A stretch of 64,000 bases of DNA from Allodiplogaster sudhausi (taxonomy: Eukaryota; Nematoda; Chromadorea; Rhabditida; Diplogasteridae). Shown here in pieces: positions 24,401 to 38,940 of this stretch. Within the stretch, counting starts at the first letter, position 1. The number at the start of each line of letters is the position of its first letter. The notes beneath the pieces were generated by a model. It had not been told where the DNA came from and made no database searches. It saw only the letters and a list, made by a program, of their open reading frames with translations. The position numbers and the translations under genes are program-made. The stretch covers positions 1 through 64,000 of the forward strand of contig CALZFC010000287.1 in NCBI GenBank assembly GCA_945643635.1. Direction: 5' to 3'.

Positions 24401-27400
24401 GCTTTTGGCTACTCAGAAGATGAATATGAAATTCTGATTTAACCTGGTTATTGGCCTCGTTTCGGCTTCATTCTTGTAGTAGGAATCTGAAATTTTTCCT
24501 GGTGGATTCTAGGCCCCTATCGATTGTCCATACAAAATTTCACGTCGATTGAACAAAATTTTTGACGACCTCGACTACGCCGCTGATGGTCATAACTTCC
24601 GAAGGCTATAAATCAGCAAAATAAACATTTTATATTTGAGTACAATGACTGTATGTATTATAGGCTTGTTCTACGCAAAATTAGTGATCATTTACCTCCA
24701 CAATACATGCCGATTTCAAACAGTTTAATTCGCTTTTGGCTACTCAGAAGATGAATATGAAATTCTGATTTAATAAGGTTATTGGCCTCGTTTCGGCTTC
24801 ATTCTTGTAGTAGGAATCTGAAATTTTTCCTGTTGGATTCTAGGCCCCTATCGATTGTCCATACAAAATTTCACGTCGATTGAACAAAATTTTTGACGAC
24901 CTCGACTACGCCGCTGATGGTCATAACTTCCGAAGGCTATAAATCAGCAAAATAAACATTTTATATTTGAGTACAATGACTGTATGTATTATAGGCTTGT
25001 TCTACGCAAAATTAGTGATCATTTACCTCCACAATACATGCCGAGTTTAAACAGTTTAATTCGCTTTTGGCTACTCAGAAGATGAATATGAAATTCTGAT
25101 TTAACCTGGTTATTGGCCTCGTTTCGGCTTCATTCTTGTAGTAGGAATCTGAAATTTTTCCTGGTGGATTCTAGGCCCCTATCGATTGTCCATACAAAAT
25201 TTCACGTCGATTGAACAAAATTTTTGACGACCTCGACTACGCCGCTGATGGTCATAACTTCCGAAGGCTATAAATCAGCAAAATAAACATTTTATATTTG
25301 AGTACAATGACTGTATGTATTATAGGCTTGTTCTACGCAAAATTAGTGATCATTTACCTCCACAATACATGCCGATTTCAAACAGTTTAATTCGCTTTTG
25401 GCTACTCAGAAGATGAATATGAAATTCTGATTTAACCTGGTTATTGGCCTCGTTTCGGCTTCATTCTTGTAGTAGGAATCTGAAATTTTTCCTGGTGGAT
25501 TCTAGGCCCCTATCGATTGTCCATACAAAATTTCACGTCGATTGAACAAAATTTTTGACGACCTCGACTACGCCGCTGATGGTCATAACTTCCGAAGGCT
25601 ATAAATCAGCAAAATAAACATTTTATATTTGAGTACAATGACTGTATGTATTATAGGCTTGTTCTACGCAAAATTAGTGATCATTTACCTCCACAATACA
25701 TGCCGATTTAAACAGTTTAATTCGCTTTTGGCTACTCAGAAGATGAATATGAAATTCTGATTTAACCTGGTTATTGGCCTCGTTTCGGCTTCATTCTTGT
25801 AGTAGGAATCTGAAATTTTTCCTGGTGGATTCTAGGCCCCTATCGATTGTCCATACAAAATTTCACGTCGATTGAACAAAATTTTTGACGACCTCGACTA
25901 CGCCGCTGATGGTCATAACTTCCGAAGGCTATAAATCAGCAAAATAAACATTTTATATTTGAGTACAATGACTGTATGTATTATAGGCTTGTTCTACGCA
26001 AAATTAGTGATCATTTACCTCCACAATACATGCCGAGTTTAAACAGTTTAATTCGCTTTTGGCTACTCAGAAGATGAATATGAAATTCTGATTTAACCTG
26101 GTTATTGGCCTCGTTTCGGCTTCATTCTTGTAGTAGGAATCTGAAATTTTTCCTGGTGGATTCTAGGCCCCTATCGATTGTCCATACAAAATTTCACGTC
26201 GATTGAACAAAATTTTTGACGACCTCGACTACGCCGCTGATGGTCATAACTTCCGAAGGCTATAAATCAGCAAAATAAACATTTTATATTTGAGTACAAT
26301 GACTGTATGTATTATAGGCTTGTTCTACGCAAAATTAGTGATCATTTACCTCCACAATACATGCCGAGTTTAAACAGTTTAATTCGCTTTTGGCTACTCA
26401 GAAGATGAATATGAAATTCTGATTTAACCTGGTTATTGGCCTCGTTTCGGCTTCATTCTTGTAGTAGGAATCTGAAATTTTTCCTGTTGGATTCTAGGCC
26501 CCTATCGATTGTCCATACAAAATTTCACGTCGATTGAACAAAATTTTTGACGACCTCGACTACGCCGCTGATGGTCATAACTTCCGAAGGCTATAAATCA
26601 GCAAAATAAACATTTTATATTTGAGTACAATGACTGTATGTATTATAGGCTTGTTCTACGCAAAATTAGTGATCATTTACCTCCACAATACATGCCGAGT
26701 TTAAACAGTTTAATTCGCTTTTGGCTACTCAGAAGATGAATATGAAATTCTGATTTAACCTGGTTATTGGCCTCGTTTCGGCTTCATTCTTGTAGTAGGA
26801 ATCTGAAATTTTTCCTGTTGGATTCTAGGCCCCTATCGATTGTCCATACAAAATTTCACGTCGATTGAACAAAATTTTTGACGACCTCGACTACGCCGCT
26901 GATGGTCATAACTTCCGAAGGCTATAAATCAGCAAAATAAACATTTTATATTTGAGTACAATGACTGTATGTATTATAGGCTTGTTCTACGCAAAATTAG
27001 TGATCATTTACCTCCACAATACATGCCGATTTCAAACAGTTTAATTCGCTTTTGGCTACTCAGAAGATGAATATGAAATTCTGATTTAACCTGGTTATTG
27101 GCCTCGTTTCGGCTTCATTCTTGTAGTAGGAATCTGAAATTTTTCCTGTTGGATTCTAGGCCCCTATCGATTGTCCATACAAAATTTCACGTCGATTGAA
27201 CAAAATTTTTGACGACCTCGACTACGCCGCTGATGGTCATAACTTCCGAAGGCTATAAATCAGCAAAATAAACATTTTATATTTGAGTACAATGACTGTA
27301 TGTATTATAGGCTTGTTCTACGCAAAATTAGTGATCATTTACCTCCACAATACATGCCGAGTTTAAACAGTTTAATTCGCTTTTGGCTACTCAGAAGATG

Positions 27401-30400
27401 AATATGAAATTCTGATTTAACCTGGTTATTGGCCTCGTTTCGGCTTCATTCTTGTAGTAGGAATCTGAAATTTTTCCTGTTGGATTCTAGGCCCCTATCG
27501 ATTGTCCATACAAAATTTCACGTCGATTGAACAAAATTTTTGACGACCTCGACTACGCCGCTGATGGTCATAACTTCCGAAGGCTATAAATCAGCAAAAT
27601 AAACATTTTATATTTGAGTACAATGACTGTATGTATTATAGGCTTGTTCTACGCAAAATTAGTGATCATTTACCTCCACAATACATGCCGATTTAAACAG
27701 TTTAATTCGCTTTTGGCTACTCAGAAGATGAATATGAAATTCTGATTTAACCTGGTTATTGGCCTCGTTTCGGCTTCATTCTTGTAGTAGGAATCTGAAA
27801 TTTTTCCTGTTGGATTCTAGGCCCCTATCGATTGTCCATACAAAATTTCACGTCGATTGAACAAAATTTTTGACGACCTCGACTACGCCGCTGATGGTCA
27901 TAACTTCCGAAGGCTATAAATCAGCAAAATAAACATTTTATATTTGAGTACAATGACTGTATGTATTATAGGCTTGTTCTACGCAAAATTAGTGATCATT
28001 TACCTCCACAATACATGCCGAGTTTAAACAGTTTAATTCGCTTTTGGCTACTCAGAAGATGAATATGAAATTCTGATTTAACCTGGTTATTGGCCTCGTT
28101 TCGGCTTCATTCTTGTAGTAGGAATCTGAAATTTTTCCTGGTGGATTCTAGGCCCCTATCGATTGTCCATACAAAATTTCACGTCGATTGAACAAAATTT
28201 TTGACGACCTCGACTACGCCGCTGATGGTCATAACTTCCGAAGGCTATAAATCAGCAAAATAAACATTTTATATTTGAGTACAATGACTGTATGTATTAT
28301 AGGCTTGTTCTACGCAAAATTAGTGATCATTTACCTCCACAATACATGCCGATTTTAAACAGTTTAATTCGCTTTTGGCTACTCAGAAGATGAATATGAA
28401 ATTCTGATTTAACCTGGTTATTGGCCTCGTTTCGGCTTCATTCTTGTAGTAGGAATCTGAAATTTTTCCTGGTGGATTCTAGGCCCCTATCGATTGTCCA
28501 TACAAAATTTCACGTCGATTGAACAAAATTTTTGACGACCTCGACTACGCCGCTGATGGTCATAACTTCCGAAGGCTATAAATCAGCAAAATAAACATTT
28601 TATATTTGAGTACAATGACTGTATGTATTATAGGCTTGTTCTACGCAAAATTAGTGATCATTTACCTCCACAATACATGCCGATTTCAAACAGTTTAATT
28701 CGCTTTTGGCTACTCAGAAGATGAATATGAAATTCTGATTTAACCTGGTTATTGGCCTCGTTTCGGCTTCATTCTTGTAGTAGGAATCTGAAATTTTTCC
28801 TGGTGGATTCTAGGCCCCTATCGATTGTCCATACAAAATTTCACGTCGATTGAACAAAATTTTTGACGACCTCGACTACGCCGCTGATGGTCATAACTTC
28901 CGAAGGCTATAAATCAGCAAAATAAACATTTTATATTTGAGTACAATGACTGTATGTATTATAGGCTTGTTCTACGCAAAATTAGTGATCATTTACCTCC
29001 ACAATACATGCCGATTTCAAACAGTTTAATTCGCTTTTGGCTACTCAGAAGATGAATATGAAATTCTGATTTAACCTGGTTATTGGCCTCGTTTCGGCTT
29101 CATTCTTGTAGTAGGAATCTGAAATTTTTCCTGGTGGATTCTAGGCCCCTATCGATTGTCCATACAAAATTTCACGTCGATTGAACAAAATTTTTGACGA
29201 CCTCGACTACGCCGCTGATGGTCATAACTTCCGAAGGCTATAAATCAGCAAAATAAACATTTTATATTTGAGTACAATGACTGTATGTATTATAGGCTTG
29301 TTCTACGCAAAATTAGTGATCATTTACCTCCACAATACATGCCGAGTTTAAACAGTTTAATTCGCTTTTGGCTACTCAGAAGATGAATATGAAATTCTGA
29401 TTTAACCTGGTTATTGGCCTCGTTTCGGCTTCATTCTTGTAGTAGGAATCTGAAATTTTTCCTGGTGGATTCTAGGCCCCTATCGATTGTCCATACAAAA
29501 TTTCACGTCGATTGAACAAAATTTTTGACGACCTCGACTACGCCGCTGATGGTCATAACTTCCGAAGGCTATAAATCAGCAAAATAAACATTTTATATTT
29601 GAGTACAATGACTGTATGTATTATAGGCTTGTTCTACGCAAAATTAGTGATCATTTACCTCCACAATACATGCCGAGTTTAAACAGTTTAATTCGCTTTT
29701 GGCTACTCAGAAGATGAATATGAAATTCTGATTTAACCTGGTTATTGGCCTCGTTTCGGCTTCATTCTTGTAGTAGGAATCTGAAATTTTTCCTGTTGGA
29801 TTCTAGGCCCCTATCGATTGTCCATACAAAATTTCACGTCGATTGAACAAAATTTTTGACGACCTCGACTACGCCGCTGATGGTCATAAGTTCCGAAGGC
29901 TATAAATCAGCAAAATACACATTTTATATTTGAGTACAATGACTGTATGTATTATAGGCTTGTTCTACGCAAAATTAGTGATCATTTACCTCCACAATAC
30001 ATGCCGAGTTTAAACAGTTTAATTCGCTTTTGGCTACTCAGAAGATGAATATGAAATTCTGATTTAACCTGGTTATTGGCCTCGTTTCGGCTTCATTCTT
30101 GTAGTAGGAATCTGAAATTTTTCCTGGTGGATTCTAGGCCCCTATCGATTGTCCATACAAAATTTCACGTCGATTGAACAAAATTTTTGACGACCTCGAC
30201 TACGCCGCTGATGGTCATAACTTCCGAAGGCTATAAATCAGCAAAATAAACATTTTATATTTGAGTACAATGACTGTATGTATTATAGGCTTGTTCTACG
30301 CAAAATTAGTGATCATTTACCTCCACAATACATGCCGATTTCAAACAGTTTAATTCGCTTTTGGCTACTCAGAAGATGAACATGAAATTCTGATTTAACC

Positions 30401-31330
30401 TGGTTATTGGCCTCGTTTCGGCTTCATTCTTGTAGTAGGAATCTGAAATTTTTCCTGTTGGATTCTAGGCCCCTATCGATTGTCCATACAAAATTTCACG
30501 TCGATTGAACAAAATTTTTGACGACCTCGACTACGCCGCTGATGGTCATAAGTTCCGAAGGCTATAAATCAGCAAAATAAACATTTTATATTTGAGTACA
30601 ATGACTGTATGTATTATAGGCTTGTTCTACGCAAAATTAGTGATCATTTACCTCCACAATACATGCCGATTTCAAACAGTTTAATTCGCTTTTGGCTACT
30701 CAGAAGATGAATATGAAATTCTGATTTAACCTGGTTATTGGCCTCGTTTCGGCTTCATTCTTGTAGTAGGAATCTGAAATTTTTCCTGGTGGATTCTAGG
30801 CCCCTATCGATTGTCCATACAAAATTTCACGTCGATTGAACAAAATTTTTGACGACCTCGACTACGCCGCTGATGGTCATAACTTCCGAAGGCTATAAAT
30901 CAGCAAAATAAACATTTTATATTTGAGTACAATGACTGTATGTATTATAGGCTTGTTCTACGCAAAATTAGTGATCATTTACCTCCACAATACATGCCGA
31001 GTTTAAACAGTTTAATTCGCTTTTGGCTACTCAGAAGATGAATATGAAATTCTGATTTAACCTGGTTATTGGCCTCGTTTCGGCTTCATTCTTGTAGTAG
31101 GAATCTGAAATTTTTCCTGGTGGATTCTAGGCCCCTATCGATTGTCCATACAAAATTTCACGTCGATTGAACAAAATTTTTGACGACCTCGACTACGCCG
31201 CTGATGGTCATAACTTCCGAAGGCTATAAATCAGCAAAATAAACATTTTATATTTGAGTACAATGACTGTATGTATTATAGGCTTGTTCTACGCAAAATT
31301 AGTGATCATTTACCTCCACAATACATGCCG
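15400..31330 (+). repeat. satellite zone 2: transitional units
   Basis: About 48 units, mainly type A (gccgagtttaaac, gctactc, gaatatg, cctgg). Two alternatives, ataag with acacatttt and ataac with aaacatttt, are interspersed at first and shift to the second form rightward. The last acacatttt I see is near 29.9 kb and the last ataag near 30.55 kb. Type-B or B-like units with taagg are occasional (about 15.79, 20.42, 23.40, 24.71 kb). The form tttctggtgg is last seen near 17.55 kb. Confidence 0.75.
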
Positions 31331-34300
31331 ATTTTAAACAGTTTAATTCGCTTTTGGCTACTCAGAAGATGAACATGAAATTCTGATTTAATAAGGTTAT
31401 TGGCCTCGTTTCGGCTTCATTCTTGTAGTAGGAATCTGAAATTTTTCCTGTTGGATTCTAGGCCCCTATCGATTGTCCATACAAAATTTCACGTCGATTG
31501 AACAAAATTTTTGACGACCTCGACTACGCCGCTGATGGTCATAACTTCCGAAGGCTATAAATCAGCAAAATAAACATTTTATATTTGAGTACAATGACTG
31601 TATGTATTATAGGCTTGTTCTACGCAAAATTAGTGATCATTTACCTCCACAATACATGCCGATTTCAAACAGTTTAATTCGCTTTTGGCTACTCAGAAGA
31701 TGAACATGAAATTCTGATTTAATAAGGTTATTGGCCTCGTTTCGGCTTCATTCTTGTAGTAGGAATCTGAAATTTTTCCTGTTGGATTCTAGGCCCCTAT
31801 CGATTGTCCATACAAAATTTCACGTCGATTGAACAAAATTTTTGACGACCTCGACTACGCCGCTGATGGTCATAACTTCCGAAGGCTATAAATCAGCAAA
31901 ATAAACATTTTATATTTGAGTACAATGACTGTATGTATTATAGGCTTGTTCTACGCAAAATTAGTGATCATTTACCTCCACAATACATGCCGAGTTTAAA
32001 CAGTTTAATTCGCTTTTGGCTACTCAGAAGATGAATATGAAATTCTGATTTAACCTGGTTATTGGCCTCGTTTCGGCTTCATTCTTGTAGTAGGAATCTG
32101 AAATTTTTCCTGGTGGATTCTAGGCCCCTATCGATTGTCCATACAAAATTTCACGTCGATTGAACAAAATTTTTGACGACCTCGACTACGCCGCTGATGG
32201 TCATAACTTCCGAAGGCTATAAATCAGCAAAATAAACATTTTATATTTGAGTACAATGACTGTATGTATTATAGGCTTGTTCTACGCAAAATTAGTGATC
32301 ATTTACCTCCACAATACATGCCGATTTCAAACAGTTTAATTCGCTTTTGGCTACTCAGAAGATGAACATGAAATTCTGATTTAATAAGGTTATTGGCCTC
32401 GTTTCGGCTTCATTCTTGTAGTAGGAATCTGAAATTTTTCCTGTTGGATTCTAGGCCCCTATCGATTGTCCATACAAAATTTCACGTCGATTGAACAAAA
32501 TTTTTGACGACCTCGACTACGCCGCTGATGGTCATAACTTCCGAAGGCTATAAATCAGCAAAATAAACATTTTATATTTGAGTACAATGACTGTATGTAT
32601 TATAGGCTTGTTCTACGCAAAATTAGTGATCATTTACCTCCACAATACATGCCGAGTTTAAACAGTTTAATTCGCTTTTGGCTACTCAGAAGATGAATAT
32701 GAAATTCTGATTTAACCTGGTTATTGGCCTCGTTTCGGCTTCATTCTTGTAGTAGGAATCTGAAATTTTTCCTGGTGGATTCTAGGCCCCTATCGATTGT
32801 CCATACAAAATTTCACGTCGATTGAACAAAATTTTTGACGACCTCGACTACGCCGCTGATGGTCATAACTTCCGAAGGCTATAAATCAGCAAAATAAACA
32901 TTTTATATTTGAGTACAATGACTGTATGTATTATAGGCTTGTTCTACGCAAAATTAGTGATCATTTACCTCCACAATACATGCCGATTTCAAACAGTTTA
33001 ATTCGCTTTTGGCCACTCAGAAGATGAACATGAAATTCTGATTTAATAAGGTTATTGGCCTCGTTTCGGCTTCATTCTTGTAGTAGGAATCTGAAATTTT
33101 TCCTGTTGGATTCTAGGCCCCTATCGATTGTCCATACAAAATTTCACGTCGATTGAACAAAATTTTTGACGACCTCGACTACGCCGCTGATGGTCATAAC
33201 TTCCGAAGGCTATAAATCAGCAAAATAAACATTTTATATTTGAGTACAATGACTGTATGTATTATAGGCTTGTTCTACGCAAAATTAGTGATCATTTACC
33301 TCCACAATACATGCCGAGTTTAAACAGTTTAATTCGCTTTTGGCTACTCAGAAGATGAATATGAAATTCTGATTTAACCTGGTTATTGGCCTCGTTTCGG
33401 CTTCATTCTTGTAGTAGGAATCTGAAATTTTTCCTGGTGGATTCTAGGCCCCTATCGATTGTCCATACAAAATTTCACGTCGATTGAACAAAATTTTTGA
33501 CGACCTCGACTACGCCGCTGATGGTCATAACTTCCGAAGGCTATAAATCAGCAAAATAAACATTTTATATTTGAGTACAATGACTGTATGTATTATAGGC
33601 TTGTTCTACGCAAAATTAGTGATCATTTACCTCCACAATACATGCCGATTTCAAACAGTTTAATTCGCTTTTGGCCACTCAGAAGATGAACATGAAATTC
33701 TGATTTAATAAGGTTATTGGCCTCGTTTCGGCTTCATTCTTGTAGTAGGAATCTGAAATTTTTCCTGTTGGATTCTAGGCCCCTATCGATTGTCCATACA
33801 AAATTTCACGTCGATTGAACAAAATTTTTGACGACCTCGACTACGCCGCTGATGGTCATAACTTCCGAAGGCTATAAATCAGCAAAATAAACATTTTATA
33901 TTTGAGTACAATGACTGTATGTATTATAGGCTTGTTCTACGCAAAATTAGTGATCATTTACCTCCACAATACATGCCGATTTCAAACAGTTTAATTCGCT
34001 TTTGGCTACTCAGAAGATGAACATGAAATTCTGATTTAATAAGGTTATTGGCCTCGTTTCGGCTTCATTCTTGTAGTAGGAATCTGAAATTTTTCCTGTT
34101 GGATTCTAGGCCCCTATCGATTGTCCATACAAAATTTCACGTCGATTGAACAAAATTTTTGACGACCTCGACTACGCCGCTGATGGTCATAACTTCCGAA
34201 GGCTATAAATCAGCAAAATAAACATTTTATATTTGAGTACAATGACTGTATGTATTATAGGCTTGTTCTACGCAAAATTAGTGATCATTTACCTCCACAA

Positions 34301-37300
34301 TACATGCCGAGTTTAAACAGTTTAATTCGCTTTTGGCTACTCAGAAGATGAATATGAAATTCTGATTTAACCTGGTTATTGGCCTCGTTTCGGCTTCATT
34401 CTTGTAGTAGGAATCTGAAATTTTTCCTGGTGGATTCTAGGCCCCTATCGATTGTCCATACAAAATTTCACGTCGATTGAACAAAATTTTTGACGACCTC
34501 GACTACGCCGCTGATGGTCATAACTTCCGAAGGCTATAAATCAGCAAAATAAACATTTTATATTTGAGTACAATGACTGTATGTATTATAGGCTTGTTCT
34601 ACGCAAAATTAGTGATCATTTACCTCCACAATACATGCCGATTTCAAACAGTTTAATTCGCTTTTGGCCACTCAGAAGATGAACATGAAATTCTGATTTA
34701 ATAAGGTTATTGGCCTCGTTTCGGCTTCATTCTTGTAGTAGGAATCTGAAATTTTTCCTGTTGGATTCTAGGCCCCTATCGATTGTCCATACAAAATTTC
34801 ACGTCGATTGAACAAAATTTTTGACGACCTCGACTACGCCGCTGATGGTCATAACTTCCGAAGGCTATAAATCAGCAAAATAAACATTTTATATTTGAGT
34901 ACAATGACTGTATGTATTATAGGCTTGTTCTACGCAAAATTAGTGATCATTTACCTCCACAATACATGCCGATTTAAACAGTTTAATTCGCTTTTGGCTA
35001 CTCAGAAGATGAATATGAAATTCTGATTTAACCTGGTTATTGGCCTCGTTTCGGCTTCATTCTTGTAGTAGGAATCTGAAATTTTTCCTGGTGGATTCTA
35101 GGCCCCTATCGATTGTCCATACAAAATTTCACGTCGATTGAACAAAATTTTTGACGACCTCGACTACGCCGCTGATGGTCATAACTTCCGAAGGCTATAA
35201 ATCAGCAAAATAAACATTTTATATTTGAGTACAATGACTGTATGTATTATAGGCTTGTTCTACGCAAAATTAGTGATCATTTACCTCCACAATACATGCC
35301 GAGTTTAAACAGTTTAATTCGCTTTTGGCTACTCAGAAGATGAATATGAAATTCTGATTTAACCTGGTTATTGGCCTCGTTTCGGCTTCATTCTTGTAGT
35401 AGGAATCTGAAATTTTTCCTGGTGGATTCTAGGCCCCTATCGATTGTCCATACAAAATTTCACGTCGATTGAACAAAATTTTTGACGACCTCGACTACGC
35501 CGCTGATGGTCATAACTTCCGAAGGCTATAAATCAGCAAAATAAACATTTTATATTTGAGTACAATGACTGTATGTATTATAGGCTTGTTCTACGCAAAA
35601 TTAGTGATCATTTACCTCCACAATACATGCCGATTTAAACAGTTTAATTCGCTTTTGGCTACTCAGAAGATGAACATGAAATTCTGATTTAACCTGGTTA
35701 TTGGCCTCGTTTCGGCTTCATTCTTGTAGTAGGAATCTGAAATTTTTCCTGGTGGATTCTAGGCCCCTATCGATTGTCCATACAAAATTTCACGTCGATT
35801 GAACAAAATTTTTGACGACCTCGACTACGCCGCTGATGGTCATAACTTCCGAAGGCTATAAATCAGCAAAATAAACATTTTATATTTGAGTACAATGACT
35901 GTATGTATTATAGGCTTGTTCTACGCAAAATTAGTGATCATTTACCTCCACAATACATGCCGATTTCAAACAGTTTAATTCGCTTTTGGCCACTCAGAAG
36001 ATGAACATGAAATTCTGATTTAATAAGGTTATTGGCCTCGTTTCGGCTTCATTCTTGTAGTAGGAATCTGAAATTTTTCCTGTTGGATTCTAGGCCCCTA
36101 TCGATTGTCCATACAAAATTTCACGTCGATTGAACAAAATTTTTGACGACCTCGACTACGCCGCTGATGGTCATAACTTCCGAAGGCTATAAATCAGCAA
36201 AATAAACATTTTATATTTGAGTACAATGACTGTATGTATTATAGGCTTGTTCTACGCAAAATTAGTGATCATTTACCTCCACAATACATGCCGAGTTTAA
36301 ACAGTTTAATTCGCTTTTGGCTACTCAGAAGATGAATATGAAATTCTGATTTAACCTGGTTATTGGCCTCGTTTCGGCTTCATTCTTGTAGTAGGAATCT
36401 GAAATTTTTCCTGGTGGATTCTAGGCCCCTATCGATTGTCCATACAAAATTTCACGTCGATTGAACAAAATTTTTGACGACCTCGACTACGCCGCTGATG
36501 GTCATAACTTCCGAAGGCTATAAATCAGCAAAATAAACATTTTATATTTGAGTACAATGACTGTATGTATTATAGGCTTGTTCTACGCAAAATTAGTGAT
36601 CATTTACCTCCACAATACATGCCGATTTCAAACAGTTTAATTCGCTTTTGGCCACTCAGAAGATGAACATGAAATTCTGATTTAATAAGGTTATTGGCCT
36701 CGTTTCGGCTTCATTCTTGTAGTAGGAATCTGAAATTTTTCCTGTTGGATTCTAGGCCCCTATCGATTGTCCATACAAAATTTCACGTCGATTGAACAAA
36801 ATTTTTGACGACCTCGACTACGCCGCTGATGGTCATAACTTCCGAAGGCTATAAATCAGCAAAATAAACATTTTATATTTGAGTACAATGACTGTATGTA
36901 TTATAGGCTTGTTCTACGCAAAATTAGTGATCATTTACCTCCACAATACATGCCGAGTTTAAACAGTTTAATTCGCTTTTGGCTACTCAGAAGATGAATA
37001 TGAAATTCTGATTTAACCTGGTTATTGGCCTCGTTTCGGCTTCATTCTTGTAGTAGGAATCTGAAATTTTTCCTGGTGGATTCTAGGCCCCTATCGATTG
37101 TCCATACAAAATTTCACGTCGATTGAACAAAATTTTTGACGACCTCGACTACGCCGCTGATGGTCATAACTTCCGAAGGCTATAAATCAGCAAAATAAAC
37201 ATTTTATATTTGAGTACAATGACTGTATGTATTATAGGCTTGTTCTACGCAAAATTAGTGATCATTTACCTCCACAATACATGCCGATTTCAAACAGTTT

Positions 37301-38940
37301 AATTCGCTTTTGGCCACTCAGAAGATGAACATGAAATTCTGATTTAATAAGGTTATTGGCCTCGTTTCGGCTTCATTCTTGTAGTAGGAATCTGAAATTT
37401 TTCCTGTTGGATTCTAGGCCCCTATCGATTGTCCATACAAAATTTCACGTCGATTGAACAAAATTTTTGACGACCTCGACTACGCCGCTGATGGTCATAA
37501 CTTCCGAAGGCTATAAATCAGCAAAATAAACATTTTATATTTGAGTACAATGACTGTATGTATTATAGGCTTGTTCTACGCAAAATTAGTGATCATTTAC
37601 CTCCACAATACATGCCGAGTTTAAACAGTTTAATTCGCTTTTGGCTACTCAGAAGATGAATATGAAATTCTGATTTAACCTGGTTATTGGCCTCGTTTCG
37701 GCTTCATTCTTGTAGTAGGAATCTGAAATTTTTCCTGGTGGATTCTAGGCCCCTATCGATTGTCCATACAAAATTTCACGTCGATTGAACAAAATTTTTG
37801 ACGACCTCGACTACGCCGCTGATGGTCATAACTTCCGAAGGCTATAAATCAGCAAAATAAACATTTTATATTTGAGTACAATGACTGTATGTATTATAGG
37901 CTTGTTCTACGCAAAATTAGTGATCATTTACCTCCACAATACATGCCGATTTAAACAGTTTAATTCGCTTTTGGCCACTCAGAAGATGAACATGAAATTC
38001 TGATTTAATAAGGTTATTGGCCTCGTTTCGGCTTCATTCTTGTAGTAGGAATCTGAAATTTTTCCTGTTGGATTCTAGGCCCCTATCGATTGTCCATACA
38101 AAATTTCACGTCGATTGAACAAAATTTTTGACGACCTCGACTACGCCGCTGATGGTCATAACTTCCGAAGGCTATAAATCAGCAAAATAAACATTTTATA
38201 TTTGAGTACAATGACTGTATGTATTATAGGCTTGTTCTACGCAAAATTAGTGATCATTTACCTCCACAATACATGCCGAGTTTAAACAGTTTAATTCGCT
38301 TTTGGCTACTCAGAAGATGAATATGAAATTCTGATTTAACCTGGTTATTGGCCTCGTTTCGGCTTCATTCTTGTAGTAGGAATCTGAAATTTTTCCTGGT
38401 GGATTCTAGGCCCCTATCGATTGTCCATACAAAATTTCACGTCGATTGAACAAAATTTTTGACGACCTCGACTACGCCGCTGATGGTCATAACTTCCGAA
38501 GGCTATAAATCAGCAAAATAAACATTTTATATTTGAGTACAATGACTGTATGTATTATAGGCTTGTTCTACGCAAAATTAGTGATCATTTACCTCCACAA
38601 TACATGCCGATTTCAAACAGTTTAATTCGCTTTTGGCTACTCAGAAGATGAACATGAAATTCTGATTTAATAAGGTTATTGGCCTCGTTTCGGCTTCATT
38701 CTTGTAGTAGGAATCTGAAATTTTTCCTGTTGGATTCTAGGCCCCTATCGATTGTCCATACAAAATTTCACGTCGATTGAACAAAATTTTTGACGACCTC
38801 GACTACGCCGCTGATGGTCATAACTTCCGAAGGCTATAAATCAGCAAAATAAACATTTTATATTTGAGTACAATGACTGTATGTATTATAGGCTTGTTCT
38901 ACGCAAAATTAGTGATCATTTACCTCCACAATACATGCCG
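31331..38940 (+). repeat. satellite zone 3: dimeric higher-order repeat, about 661 bp
   Basis: Two unit types alternate. Type B begins gatttcaaac and has gaacatg, taagg and gttgg, usually with ccactc. Type A begins gagtttaaac and has gctactc, gaatatg, cctgg and ggtgg. B-type starts are seen at 31661, 32323, 32985, 33648, then (after an extra B) at about 34640, 35960, 36624, 37287, 37950 and 38612, with A units between. Breaks in the alternation lie near 33.97 kb and 34.97-35.96 kb. All units here carry ataac and aaacatttt. Confidence 0.8.
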
